From assembly GCA_002344565.1 (NCBI GenBank), contig DDTZ01000199.1, positions 1-19,134 of the forward strand: a stretch of DNA of 19,134 nt, written 5' to 3'. Both the position numbers and the translations under genes were made by a program. Of the stretch, positions 1-7,320 are shown piece after piece. The notes below the pieces were generated by a model. It was not told the DNA's origin, searched no databases, and worked only from the letters and a program-made list of their open reading frames with translations. How positions within the stretch are numbered: the first letter of the stretch is position 1; the number at the start of each line of letters is the position of its first letter. Source of the DNA: Bdellovibrionaceae bacterium UBA2351 (GTDB taxonomy: Bacteria; Bdellovibrionota; Bdellovibrionia; Bdellovibrionales; Bdellovibrionaceae).

Positions 1-67
1 AAAAAAGGTACCAGGTCCTAAAAGTCCGACGCATGCGTCCGGACTTTTAGGACCTGGTACCTTTTTT
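1..67. terminator. Near-perfect palindromic bidirectional terminator
   Basis: Positions 1-28 (six A, then GGTACC...) are the exact reverse complement of 40-67 (...GGTACC, then T run). The loop 29-38 is itself the palindrome ACGCATGCGT. The whole element is therefore a 33-base-arm palindrome with one extra C at 39. The A/T flanks make it an intrinsic terminator in both directions. It begins one base past the stop codon of the osmC-like gene, so it should end that transcript and also one entering from the left. The stem is much longer than a usual intrinsic terminator stem. The window starts inside or exactly at its edge, so it may extend further left. Confidence 0.85.
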
Positions 68-68
68 T

Positions 69-476
69 CTACAAATCGTAGATGTAAGTTGATGAAATTA
101 GAGTGTCGGTGTGAAGGGATTCTTTTACTGGGCAGCCGGCGGCTATGTTTTCTAAGTTTAGGCGTTGGTCTGATGTCAGTGTTTTGGGTAGGTGGATTTC
201 TAGTCTAAGTTCACCTATGCGCCTTGGATCTGTGACCATGATTTTTTCCACTGTACCATGTATGCCTTCGAGTTTGTATCCTAGCGGCTCTGTTTTAATC
301 GCCATCGTCGTAAGTATGCACGACAATAACGATGCCGCTGTCATATCTGTCGGAGAAAAGCATTCGCCTTTCCCGTGATTATCTTTTGGTGCATCTGTTT
401 GAATCTCAGAGTGTGAGGGTAGGTGAGTCAATAAACAGTGTTTTGATCCCTGATAAAGCGCTTTCATTTTGACCAT
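69..476 (-). CDS. OsmC family peroxiredoxin-like protein
   Basis: This is a 135-residue OsmC/Ohr-fold protein. The family reduces organic and inorganic peroxides in the cytoplasm with a pair of cysteines. Both are present: Cys53 in the helix after FSPTDMTAASLLSC, and Cys115 in the typical GCPVKESL motif. The length fits the family (about 135-145). The ATG at 476 is preceded by GGAGGA at a five-base spacing, which favours it over the internal Met4. It is divergent from the gltS-like gene across 52 bases, and its stop abuts the long palindromic terminator. The exact subclass (OsmC, Ohr or YhfA-like) cannot be fixed here; the SPTD...C pattern resembles the general OsmC-like group more than Ohr. 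Confidence 0.85.
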   Translation of the reverse strand: MVKMKALYQGSKHCLLTHLPSHSEIQTDAPKDNHGKGECFSPTDMTAASLLSCILTTMAIKTEPLGYKLEGIHGTVEKIMVTDPRRIGELRLEIHLPKTLTSDQRLNLENIAAGCPVKESLHTDTLISSTYIYDL

Positions 477-498
477 AGATTCCTCCGTATACTATACA
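469..498 (+). promoter_or_regulatory. Putative sigma-70 promoter for the gltS-like gene
   Basis: TTGACC at 469-474 and TATACA at 493-498 are separated by 18 bases, matching a housekeeping promoter about 30 bases upstream of the start codon. The -10 region lies in the small palindrome GTATA-C-TATAC (487-497), so a minus-strand -10 for the osmC-like gene could overlap it. The two genes may then compete for polymerase. This is inferred from consensus matching only. Confidence 0.4.
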
Positions 499-528
499 AT
501 TTTAGAACAATAACTCTTAAGGGGAATT

Positions 529-1755
529 ATGTCATTCAATGGATTGCAAACGTTAGCTTTGGCCGCCATCGTTATTATCGTTGGTCAAATCTTGGTAAGG
601 CGAATTAATTTTCTAAGCCGCTATAATTTTCCATCTCCTGTTATTGGTGGTTTAGTATTCGCGATTTTGTTTCTCTTTTTAAAAGAAGCGCTTGGACACG
701 AAATTAAATTCGATAAGACATTTCAAGAACCATTGATGATCGCCTTTTTCGCGTCTCTTGGCTTTGGTGCGTCTTGGATTTCATTAAAAAAGGGCGGCAA
801 AGACGTTTTGTTTTTCTTGTTTCTGAGCGTTGTATTTTTGGCCGTTCAAATTGCTTTGGGTATTGGTATCGCGGTTGCGATGGATATGCCAAGTATTTCG
901 GGAATCTTGATGAGCTCGGTGGCTTTAGCGGGGGGGCCAGGAACGTCATTGGCATTTGCACCGCTGTTTGAGCAGAACGGAGTCGTTAATGCCACGACAT
1001 TGGGTTTAACGACGGCCTTAGGTGGAATTTTGATGGGTGGCATCTTGGGAACGCCGCTTGCGACGTATTTGATTAATCGCGATAAATTACCGGTGTCGGG
1101 AACATTTGTGAAAACGAAAGAGACTACGGTCACTACACGAGTCACTCCTGATATTCCATTTTCTGAGATCGGTGTTGAAGCTCAAGAAAAATTTAGCCCA
1201 GATACATTTATCAAACACGTTTTGGCTATCATTTTATTCGTGGGCCTAGGAACCTATATTTCACCGGTTTTTTCGCAAATTGGAGTTACACTTCCGATCT
1301 ATATTGGTTCGATGATCGTCGCGGCGATTATCAGAAACATTGATGATCAAACAAAATGGTTTGAGCTTCAGGAAAGCACTCTGGAAGAAATCGGTAACAC
1401 GTGTTTGTCAGTATTTATTGCAATGGCGATTGTGACATTGGATTTAGCTCAATTGAAAAATGCGGCTCTGCCAGTGTTAGTGTCGTTATTGCTTCAGGGA
1501 ATCCTTGTTGTTGCTGGCGCATTGTTTCTGGTTTACCGATTTATGGGAAAGACGTATGAATCGGCAATCATCAGCAGTGGTTTTGTAGGATTTATGATGG
1601 GTACTACAGCAAATGCACTCGCAAATATGTCATCACTGACTCGTAAATATGGAATTGCGCCAAAAGCATTTCTGATCGTCCCATTAGTGGGATCATGCTT
1701 CATCGATTTTATTAACGCCGCTTTCATTACGGCGTTGTTAAATATCCTAAAATAG
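529..1755 (+). CDS. gltS: Sodium/glutamate symporter family protein (GltS-type)
   Basis: This is a 408-residue inner-membrane secondary transporter of the ESS family (E. coli GltS is 401), which imports glutamate with sodium. Both inverted halves are visible: an N-terminal half with ATIGL-like helices and a re-entrant loop GGPGTS at 135-140, and a C-terminal half ending in the strongly conserved ANMSSLTRKYG / IVPLVG...FIDFINA segment. An AAGGGG ribosome site sits just upstream of the ATG. Compared with the E. coli sequence as I recall it, the first pore loop has Pro where GGHGTG has His, and the second loop GATPTA is replaced by GTTANA. The family call is firm, but glutamate as the substrate is less certain. 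It ends three bases from the convergent gene with no terminator between. Confidence 0.88.
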   Translation: MSFNGLQTLALAAIVIIVGQILVRRINFLSRYNFPSPVIGGLVFAILFLFLKEALGHEIKFDKTFQEPLMIAFFASLGFGASWISLKKGGKDVLFFLFLSVVFLAVQIALGIGIAVAMDMPSISGILMSSVALAGGPGTSLAFAPLFEQNGVVNATTLGLTTALGGILMGGILGTPLATYLINRDKLPVSGTFVKTKETTVTTRVTPDIPFSEIGVEAQEKFSPDTFIKHVLAIILFVGLGTYISPVFSQIGVTLPIYIGSMIVAAIIRNIDDQTKWFELQESTLEEIGNTCLSVFIAMAIVTLDLAQLKNAALPVLVSLLLQGILVVAGALFLVYRFMGKTYESAIISSGFVGFMMGTTANALANMSSLTRKYGIAPKAFLIVPLVGSCFIDFINAAFITALLNILK

Positions 1756-1758
1756 AAA

Positions 1759-2253
1759 TTATTTTTTCTTCCAAGAAAATTTGATCAATTCAAAGCGACG
1801 AAACACATTTTCGTCGTCTTGAATGTGTAGAACATGATTGAATGGGACTGCTCCAACCCAGCTGTTTTGGTCTTTCAGGTGGCAAGTAACAATTTTGCCC
1901 GCGCTGGTTTTCAGGGTTTCAATGTCGCCAATTTTTCTTATGAATTTACATTTCAATAAATAAAAATTCAGGTCCCATTGTTTTAAGTACTGAGACTCTG
2001 GCTCCCACTTGAAAATTTCCGTCGGACTAGCGCCGATCGGCATTAGTTTTTCATTGATTTTTAGGTAATTCGCCATTTTGCCACTTGGCGAGGCCATGCG
2101 TTTAACCTCAACGATTTCTTTAATTAGTGTGCCCTTGATTGACGTCGTAGCCGTTCGTTCTTCGTAGTTATAAGCAGCCCATTCACCGACGCGAGATTTG
2201 GCCGCTAATGAAACGCTAGTATATAAAAGTAATAGTAGTATAAGCTGTTTCAT
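1759..2253 (-). CDS. Small secreted protein of unknown function
   Basis: No family is recognised. The start is placed at the ATG at 2253 rather than the longer in-frame ATG at 2271, because GAGGAG lies four bases before 2253 while only AT-rich sequence precedes 2271. The resulting 164-residue protein starts with a classical signal peptide (MKQLILLLLLYTSVSLA, cleavage likely after SLA) and has no lipobox cysteine, so a periplasmic or secreted product is expected. The mature part begins with an alternating pattern around VGEWAAYNYE and looks mainly beta. It holds two cysteines, which could form one disulfide. It is divergent from the FAD oxidoreductase gene (134 bases apart) and convergent with the gltS-like gene. 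Confidence 0.7.
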   Translation of the reverse strand: MKQLILLLLLYTSVSLAAKSRVGEWAAYNYEERTATTSIKGTLIKEIVEVKRMASPSGKMANYLKINEKLMPIGASPTEIFKWEPESQYLKQWDLNFYLLKCKFIRKIGDIETLKTSAGKIVTCHLKDQNSWVGAVPFNHVLHIQDDENVFRRFELIKFSWKKK

Positions 2254-2387
2254 GAAGCTCCTCTGGTCCAATTAAATTAAAGACAACCTGTTAAGCATAG
2301 GGTCCGAACGTCATTATTATCAACTGTCTTTCAACTATAACTCATCGCCGAAATAAATTTGATAATTGCAAGCCTCTCAAGTAGCAG

Positions 2388-4025
2388 ATGGCTATGAAAG
2401 CGCGAGAAAATGACAATAAGCTAGGCAGACGTCAATTCCACACATTAGCAATGGGGTCCCTGGTGACCCATCCGTTGTTAAAGCTGATGTCTCCGGCGCT
2501 CCTAACATCATTGGCCTCAGCCGCGCCAGCCTATCGCACGACGGTTCCTCAAGATCCAATTGCAAAATTGTCAGGAATAGCCTCGACGGCAGAGTTCACC
2601 GGGGATGAACCAGATCCAAATCATGAGCGATTTTGGAACGTAGATGGTTACATTCAAAAATGTGGTGGAATTCCAACAGCGACTGAGTCGCAGAACGTAG
2701 TTATCGTGGGCGGCGGTTTGAGTGGATTGATCGCCGGGTACCATTTAAAAAAACTGAAACCATTGGTTTTAGAACAAGCCAGTCAGTTTGGTGGAAACTC
2801 TAAAGGCGAGGTCATTAATTCGAGTTATTACTCGTTAGGTCCAGCGTATATTTCTATTCCCGAGCAAAACTCGCCTTCCCACCGCATGTTGAATGATATT
2901 GGTGTTCTAAAATACGCACGCAAAGAATCGGCTGCCGACAAGGACGTTTTCCTAAACGGTAAAGTACTTCCTAACTTCTGGACGGGGCAACACGAAGATC
3001 CAAAAGTATTTGCGCAAATGAAGCAGCTTTTAAAAACATTTGAATCGAATGCATCCAGCTTCAATCAAATGACTGTGAATCAATGGATTCAAAGAAATTT
3101 TCCTCAAATCACGACGACATTGTATGAATATTTTCAATACTATGCGTGGTCATCATTTGGGGCGACGTTGGATGAAGTCGCTGCCGGTGAGTTTTTCTCG
3201 TGGCAGGCATCCGAGCAGCATGGCGTAATGGTGTTTCCAGGCGGAAATAGTTTAATCACGCAATTCTTATATCAAAATTTGGTCGCTGCAGTTGGGCCTT
3301 CACAAATGCGTACAAAGAGTGCGGTGTTAAAGGTGATTCCAGGTAACGGTTATGCCGATGTCGTGGTTGAAGAAAGTTTAAATAAATTAAAAACGATTCG
3401 TACAAAATATGTAGTTATGGCGGCACCAAAATTTGTGGCGAAGAAAATTATTCATAACATTCCGAATGCACAGATGCAGGCGATGAATAATATCGAGTAT
3501 CGATCATTCATGGTAGCTAATGTCAGTTTAAGACGAAATATTCCATCAAAAGGATTTGATTTATACTGTTTAAAAAAAGAAGTTCCTAAAGTGCCGACGG
3601 CGGCAAATCCTTTCACGAAGGGCTTCACTGACGTGATTTTTTCAAATTGGGCACAAGGTGATAAGGGTTCTCCGTGTACGTTAACGTTCTACAAAGCATT
3701 TCCCTATCAAGGGGCTCGCCAATTTTTGTTGAATCCCTTTGCTCATAATAAGCATCGTGATTACTTATTAGCTGAATTACAAAATTACTACCCAGAATTA
3801 GGTATTACGGCGTCGGATATTGCTTCGGTGCGAATGACTTTGTGGGGCCATTCTGTTCCGGTATGCCGTGCTCGGTTTGCCTCATCGCCGCAGTTAGTTT
3901 TAGCAAGTCAGCCGATTGGCACTATAGTATTTGCGAATCAGGATAATTTCATTTCACCAAGTTACGAAAGCTCAGAGCAATCAGCTGTAACTGCGGCCAA
4001 GCAAATATTAAAGAGCCTTAGATAA
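2388..4025 (+). CDS. Tat-exported FAD-dependent amine oxidase-like oxidoreductase
   Basis: This is a 545-residue flavoprotein. Residues 14-24 carry a twin-arginine motif (GRRQFHTLAMG) followed by a weakly hydrophobic stretch ending near SAAPA, so folded export through Tat is likely. The FAD-binding Rossmann motif is VVIVGGGLSGLIAG (104-117), with the ribose-binding acid Glu129 and FGGNS after it. The C-terminal part has the amine-oxidase-type second FAD contact (IVFANQDNFISPSYESS) before a final helix. The family includes monoamine oxidases and phytoene desaturase-like enzymes; the substrate cannot be told. No clear Shine-Dalgarno precedes the ATG at 2388, and the ATG at 2394 is an equal candidate. 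Either keeps the Tat signal. It appears monocistronic. Confidence 0.8.
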   Translation: MAMKARENDNKLGRRQFHTLAMGSLVTHPLLKLMSPALLTSLASAAPAYRTTVPQDPIAKLSGIASTAEFTGDEPDPNHERFWNVDGYIQKCGGIPTATESQNVVIVGGGLSGLIAGYHLKKLKPLVLEQASQFGGNSKGEVINSSYYSLGPAYISIPEQNSPSHRMLNDIGVLKYARKESAADKDVFLNGKVLPNFWTGQHEDPKVFAQMKQLLKTFESNASSFNQMTVNQWIQRNFPQITTTLYEYFQYYAWSSFGATLDEVAAGEFFSWQASEQHGVMVFPGGNSLITQFLYQNLVAAVGPSQMRTKSAVLKVIPGNGYADVVVEESLNKLKTIRTKYVVMAAPKFVAKKIIHNIPNAQMQAMNNIEYRSFMVANVSLRRNIPSKGFDLYCLKKEVPKVPTAANPFTKGFTDVIFSNWAQGDKGSPCTLTFYKAFPYQGARQFLLNPFAHNKHRDYLLAELQNYYPELGITASDIASVRMTLWGHSVPVCRARFASSPQLVLASQPIGTIVFANQDNFISPSYESSEQSAVTAAKQILKSLR

Positions 4026-4092
4026 TTTCGATTAGTTGCCAGACTATTTTTGAAATACAGATTAGTCGATTTTTGATAGCGAGTGGACATCG

Positions 4093-4461
4093 CTACTTCA
4101 AAGAACGAATATAGTTACCCCAGCCATCGAGTTCTTTTAAAAACAATAGTCCGGTTACAGGGAATGTTTTTCCTTTGTCATCGATCTCGGCTTCAATTCG
4201 GGCCAAATGGGAGTACTTTTCAATATATTGACCAAGGTCTTCCTTCATTTGATTATACAGCTTTTCAGACACGTACATTTCAAAAGTTCTTTGAAATGTC
4301 GATGAGTGAGGTCGGTTGATAATGTTTTCTTTTACTAACTGGAGATAGCCCGGCCTTAGTTTCTTTTCGATCAGCCCGTCTTTGTTAAACCGAAAAGGTG
4401 CTCTGGCTTTTAGAGATATACGTCCTTTGCTATGAAGCTCGATGATTCCGATCCTGTCCAA
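4093..4461 (-). pseudogene. C-terminal part of the frameshifted XRE-type regulator
   Basis: The 122-residue frame from a TTG at 4461 has no ribosome site of its own. The same frame stays open upstream to about 4494, directly at an A11 run, and reads NQKIIHLLDRIGIIELHSKG, a winged-helix-like segment. That is the natural continuation of the preceding fragment. The rest contains two short beta-like segments (RISLKAR) and an amphipathic helix-rich tail, with no transmembrane segment or signal peptide. Removing one A from the run (10 instead of 11) fuses both fragments into one regulator of about 252 residues. As written, this part would not be translated unless the ribosome or polymerase slips. 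It could alternatively be expressed from the TTG, but nothing supports that. Confidence 0.65.
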
Positions 4462-4849
4462 AAGATGAATGATTTTTTGATTTTTTTTTTTCTTCTAGAT
4501 TCAAACGAGCCTTAGCTTCATCTAGGGAAAACCCCGAACCCAAAAGAAACATTAAAAGAATAGCAAACGGTTGCTCAGTCAGAAGAGCTTCATCAGAAAC
4601 AGAAATGCGCGTGGGCGATTTCTTTTTTTCATAAGCGATATTTAGAAATTCAACTAGTGTTAGTCCAAATCGTTGCGCAATAATTTCTACGCGATCTAGC
4701 GTGAATTGTCCTCGGGTCATAAGCTGCTTAACGCTTCCTTCTGAAAGCCCGATAAGTTTTCCAAAATCTTTGTATTTCATATTATGCTTTTTTAAAAGGT
4801 CCTTAATAGTCGAACGGACTAGAGCTGAACCTAAATTTCTTACATTCAT
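4430..4849 (-). CDS. XRE-type HTH regulator, N-terminal part (frameshifted)
   Basis: The start is placed at the ATG at 4849 (139 residues). An AAGG at nine bases precedes it, whereas an upstream in-frame ATG at 4906 has no ribosome site. Residues 15-68 form a Cro/C1-type helix-turn-helix (KDFGKLIGLSEGSVKQLM as the scanning and recognition helices). After a linker comes a helix around FAILLMFLLGSGFSLDEAK. The frame then enters an A11 run (the T run at 4481-4491), and the last 18 or so residues (SKNHSSFGQDRNHRAS) look like out-of-frame tail. The gene is divergent from the six-cysteine secreted protein across 119 bases, which makes that gene a likely target. Operator sites are not identified. 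Confidence 0.72.
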   Translation of the reverse strand: MNVRNLGSALVRSTIKDLLKKHNMKYKDFGKLIGLSEGSVKQLMTRGQFTLDRVEIIAQRFGLTLVEFLNIAYEKKKSPTRISVSDEALLTEQPFAILLMFLLGSGFSLDEAKARLNLEEKKKSKNHSSFGQDRNHRAS

Positions 4850-4968
4850 ATAAACTAACCTTTTCCTTGTTTTAGTTAATTTATTGTAACTTATCTTAAA
4901 GTGCATGTTTTTGCATTAAAATTGGCTTAGACAGACTTAAGTTTTTTAAAGTAACAAAAGGAGAAACA

Positions 4969-5223
4969 ATGAAGTATTTAATTTTTTTGATCGTGGCTTT
5001 TCTAAATGTAAAGGCTAATGCTGGTGAGTGTTCTCAAACTACCCAAGTGTGCGGTTGCCAAACTGTCTGCGCCAATTTCGTAGGTACTAATTTTCAATCA
5101 AACTTACCGCAGTCTTTAGGTTCCACACCGAAGCTATCTCTTACAAAACAAAGTCCGTATGCAAAGCCGTACTCGTTTTGCAATGCCTTTAACCCAAGGG
5201 AATGCATTATTATCTATCGATAG
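4969..5223 (+). CDS. Small secreted cysteine-rich protein
   Basis: This is an 84-residue protein with a clear signal peptide (MKYLIFLIVAFLNVKANA, cleavage likely after residue 18). The mature chain of about 66 residues has exactly six cysteines (21, 28, 30, 34, 71, 79), enough for three disulfides, including a compact CGCQTVC cluster. An AAAGGAG ribosome site sits six bases before the ATG, so it should be well translated once transcribed. No family is recognised; the layout resembles small disulfide-stabilised secreted proteins, but no enzymatic motif is visible. It is divergent from the frameshifted XRE-type regulator. It ends 11 bases from the convergent zinc-ribbon-like gene with no intrinsic terminator between. 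Confidence 0.75.
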   Translation: MKYLIFLIVAFLNVKANAGECSQTTQVCGCQTVCANFVGTNFQSNLPQSLGSTPKLSLTKQSPYAKPYSFCNAFNPRECIIIYR

Positions 5224-5234
5224 TGGCAACGGAG

Positions 5235-5735
5235 CTAGAATCCTAGTTTAGTTAGGAAATACGCCATTGCCATCAGCAGTAGAATACCTAAAATTATACG
5301 CCCTTCGTAACGGGAGGGCTTTTCTTTTTTAAAAGCGACCCAGTCTGAAAACTCTAAAAGCTTTGTTCCGTCGTTTGGACAGAAGCCAGCTTGATGGCCA
5401 AGGAACTTGCATTTTGTACAGAGATATTCGTCGACGTCCTCTGGCTGAACTAGATTTTCCTGAGCGATTGAAAAACCGACGGCGTCTAGATCCTTTTTTA
5501 CGATTAATAAATTTTTAGTGGGAATTTTTATATAGTAAAATTTAGCTAATCCACTGAATGTCGGATACTGTCTAAAAGGTTGATTGCGAGAGTCGGCTTG
5601 ATGTTGAGAAATATCGTCTTCAGAAACTTCTACTTTGTACTCGGCTTCAGCTTTATCCAAAGCTTCTGTCAATTTGCCCAGCTGAACTTGGTCCATTGGG
5701 CCAAAGGCGTTCCAATTTCCTGTGTCTGAAGACAT
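5235..5735 (-). CDS. Membrane-anchored zinc-ribbon-like protein downstream of pfkA
   Basis: No family is recognised. The 166-residue protein has a soluble N-terminal region of about 100 residues, then a zinc-ribbon-like segment with Cys106-x2-Cys109 and Cys119-Pro-Asn-Asp. A fourth cysteine where CPxC is expected is replaced by Asp122; His114 or Asp122 could complete a site. One C-terminal transmembrane helix follows (about 147-163) with only three residues after it, so it is probably a tail-anchored inner-membrane protein with the domain in the cytoplasm. AAGGAG precedes the ATG, and the gene starts 17 bases after the pfkA stop, so both are likely on one transcript. A regulatory link to glycolysis is only suggested by position. 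Confidence 0.72.
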   Translation of the reverse strand: MSSDTGNWNAFGPMDQVQLGKLTEALDKAEAEYKVEVSEDDISQHQADSRNQPFRQYPTFSGLAKFYYIKIPTKNLLIVKKDLDAVGFSIAQENLVQPEDVDEYLCTKCKFLGHQAGFCPNDGTKLLEFSDWVAFKKEKPSRYEGRIILGILLLMAMAYFLTKLGF

Positions 5736-5752
5736 GGTGTTCTCCTTGTAAG

Positions 5753-6742
5753 CTAAACAGCTAAGATTTGGCTTAACTGCACGTACTCAAGCGGACTGCG
5801 TTTTTCCTTAGTCGTCGCTAGGTCCAACGGAACCTGAACAAGATTCGGCCCATCGGATCCAATCATGATATCGCAAAAGCCTTTAGATAAATTGTCAATG
5901 GCAGCTGCTCCCATGCGTGAAGCTAGAACGCGGTCGACTGACGTCGGTGAGCCACCTCGTTGAATGTGCCCTAGTATGCAAATTTTAGGATCAATTCCTG
6001 ATTTTTTGCGAATGGCATCAGCCAGATCATAGGCTCTGCCGGGTTTTTGGCCTTCAGCCGTGATCAAGATACTGCTACGTTTTCCTTTTTTAATAGAGTC
6101 CTTGATTCGATCGATAGATTTGTCGATGTTGGTATTACCGTCGGGAACAAAGATTTCCTCGGCGCCACCTGAAAGGCCCACGTGGCAAGCGATAAATCCA
6201 GAGTTACGACCCATGACCTCCACAATAAATACGCGGTCATGGCTATCGGCTGTGTCGCGAATCTTATCGATCGCATCTAGAGCCGTGTTAACGGCCGTAT
6301 CAAAACCGATAGTTAGGTCCGAACCAAAAATGTCGTTATCAATGGTGCCAGGAATGCCTACTATTGGAACTTTGTGTTCTTTCCACAAGGCATGGGCGCC
6401 ACGGAACGAACCATCACCACCGACGCACACAAGCCCATCAATTTTATGTTTTCGTAATGTTTCAACTGCGCGTGCGCGTACTTCAGCTTTATGAAAATCG
6501 CTACTGCGTCCTGTTTTTAAGATGGTGCCACCACGCTGAATAATGTTAGCTACATCACGAATGTTTAGAGGCGCCACGTGATTTTCAATCATGCCGATAT
6601 AGCCTTGGGAAATCCCCATGACTTCAATATTCATCGAGTGCGCCACGCGAACAACCGCGCGAATCGCTGCGTTCATTCCCGGAGCGTCGCCGCCGCTTGT
6701 ATATAATCCAATTCTACCAATCTTAATCTGATGTTGTGCCAT
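5753..6742 (-). CDS. pfkA: ATP-dependent 6-phosphofructokinase
   Basis: The 329-residue enzyme phosphorylates fructose 6-phosphate to fructose 1,6-bisphosphate, the committed step of glycolysis, in the cytoplasm. Visible landmarks are the N-terminal ATP loop TSGGDAPGMN (15-24), GGDGS (108-112), PGTIDND (131-137) with catalytic Asp135, MGRNSG (177-182), and the sugar-phosphate loop HIQRGGSPTSVDR. GGDGS and PGTIDND rather than GGDDT and PKTIDND point to ATP, not pyrophosphate, as donor. Length matches E. coli PfkA (320). The Shine-Dalgarno before the ATG at 6742 is weak. A long nested hairpin occupies the leader from 20 bases upstream of the start, so expression may be influenced at the RNA level. 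The zinc-ribbon-like gene follows directly. Confidence 0.95.
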   Translation of the reverse strand: MAQHQIKIGRIGLYTSGGDAPGMNAAIRAVVRVAHSMNIEVMGISQGYIGMIENHVAPLNIRDVANIIQRGGTILKTGRSSDFHKAEVRARAVETLRKHKIDGLVCVGGDGSFRGAHALWKEHKVPIVGIPGTIDNDIFGSDLTIGFDTAVNTALDAIDKIRDTADSHDRVFIVEVMGRNSGFIACHVGLSGGAEEIFVPDGNTNIDKSIDRIKDSIKKGKRSSILITAEGQKPGRAYDLADAIRKKSGIDPKICILGHIQRGGSPTSVDRVLASRMGAAAIDNLSKGFCDIMIGSDGPNLVQVPLDLATTKEKRSPLEYVQLSQILAV

Positions 6743-6762
6743 AGGTTATGCTCGTCCCGCTG

Positions 6763-6887
6763 AAAATGTTTGAAAAGCGCCATCTGACTTCGTTGGGCGC
6801 TTTGAAAATTCGCTCCAGCGTACATGAAGTACGCCTACGCGAATTTTCAAAACGTCCGCCTCGCATATGACGCTTTTGAAACATTTT
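6763..6887. repeat. Three-tier imperfect palindrome upstream of pfkA
   Basis: Three nested inverted repeats share one centre. Outer: AATGTTTGAAAAGCGCCAT near 6766-6784 pairs imperfectly with 6865-6884. Middle: TTTGAAAATTCGC at 6801-6813 pairs perfectly with 6839-6851. Inner: GCGTAC 6818-6823 pairs with GTACGC 6829-6834 around ATGAA. Folded, it makes a hairpin of about 120 bases with internal loops. It has no T run, so it is not an ordinary terminator. It looks like a dispersed REP/MITE-like intergenic element or a structured leader for pfkA. A 62-codon open frame running through it is a by-product. Confidence 0.7.
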
Positions 6888-6951
6888 TTCTGCATTCGAG
6901 GGAAAAAGCAATCTGTTCTAGGATTTCGTGACGGTTGATAGGATTTTGGGC

Positions 6952-6985
6952 AAAAAAAAAGCCGACTGCAAAGTCGGCTTTTTTT
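6952..6985. terminator. Intrinsic terminator of hup (bidirectional)
   Basis: GCCGACT at 6961-6967 pairs with AGTCGGC at 6972-6978 around the loop GCAA. It is flanked by nine A on the left and seven T on the right, so it works in both directions. For the minus-strand hup gene it lies 16 bases after the stop codon. It separates hup from pfkA, so pfkA needs its own promoter between about 6760 and 6950. Confidence 0.9.
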
Positions 6986-7000
6986 AGATCTTAGTTAAGA

Positions 7001-7273
7001 TTACTTAACAAGAGCTTTAAATTCAGCGCCTGGGCGGAATTTTGGAGCGTTAGAAGCTGGGATTTTGATCGCTTTACCAGTTTGTGGGTTACGACCTACG
7101 CGAGCTTTACGTTTAGCTTTAGTGAAAGTACCAAAACCAACTAGTTTAACATCGTCGCCTTTTTTAACAGCTTTTTTGATGTTTTCGATTGTGCAGTCTA
7201 AAAGAGTTTCTGCTTGAGCTTTAGAAACTTTAGTTTCCATAGCGATTTTTTCGATTAATTGCGCTTTATTCAT
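7001..7273 (-). CDS. hup: HU-family DNA-binding protein
   Basis: This is a 90-residue histone-like nucleoid protein of the HU/IHF family. It binds and bends DNA as a dimer. The start is the ATG at 7273 (MNKAQLIEKIA), preceded by AAGGAG at seven bases; a longer frame to 7330 lacks support. Family landmarks are the N-terminal helices, VGFGTF at about residues 44-49, and the beta-arm with the intercalating proline in RNPQTG, followed by IPASNAPKFRPG. The sequence looks like HU rather than IHF because it closely follows the HU consensus, but subunit type cannot be proven. The gene is monocistronic: it has its own candidate promoter at 7319-7348 and an intrinsic terminator immediately downstream. 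Confidence 0.95.
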   Translation of the reverse strand: MNKAQLIEKIAMETKVSKAQAETLLDCTIENIKKAVKKGDDVKLVGFGTFTKAKRKARVGRNPQTGKAIKIPASNAPKFRPGAEFKALVK

Positions 7274-7300
7274 ATCACACTCCTTATGAATATTATTTAC

Positions 7301-7320
7301 GATCGTTAGTGATCGTTTGT
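7301..7320. repeat. Tandem 10-bp direct repeat in the hup leader
   Basis: GATCGTTAGT (7301-7310) is followed directly by GATCGTTTGT (7311-7320), nine of ten bases identical. The pair lies around the expected hup transcription start, just downstream of the candidate -10. It could be an operator, for example for autoregulation, but no protein can be assigned. Confidence 0.5.

Noticed and set aside
4850..4906. N-terminal extension of the XRE-type regulator to an ATG at 4906
   Set aside because: No ribosome site precedes it, and it extends the protein with a basic stretch unlike the HTH family; the ATG at 4849 fits better.
6060..6494. A 144-codon plus-strand frame inside pfkA
   Set aside because: It lies entirely opposite a secure pfkA reading frame with all catalytic motifs, so it is a shadow frame.
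6723..6911. A 62-codon minus-strand frame upstream of pfkA
   Set aside because: It consists mainly of the nested hairpin element, overlaps the pfkA start, has no ribosome site and no protein-like pattern.
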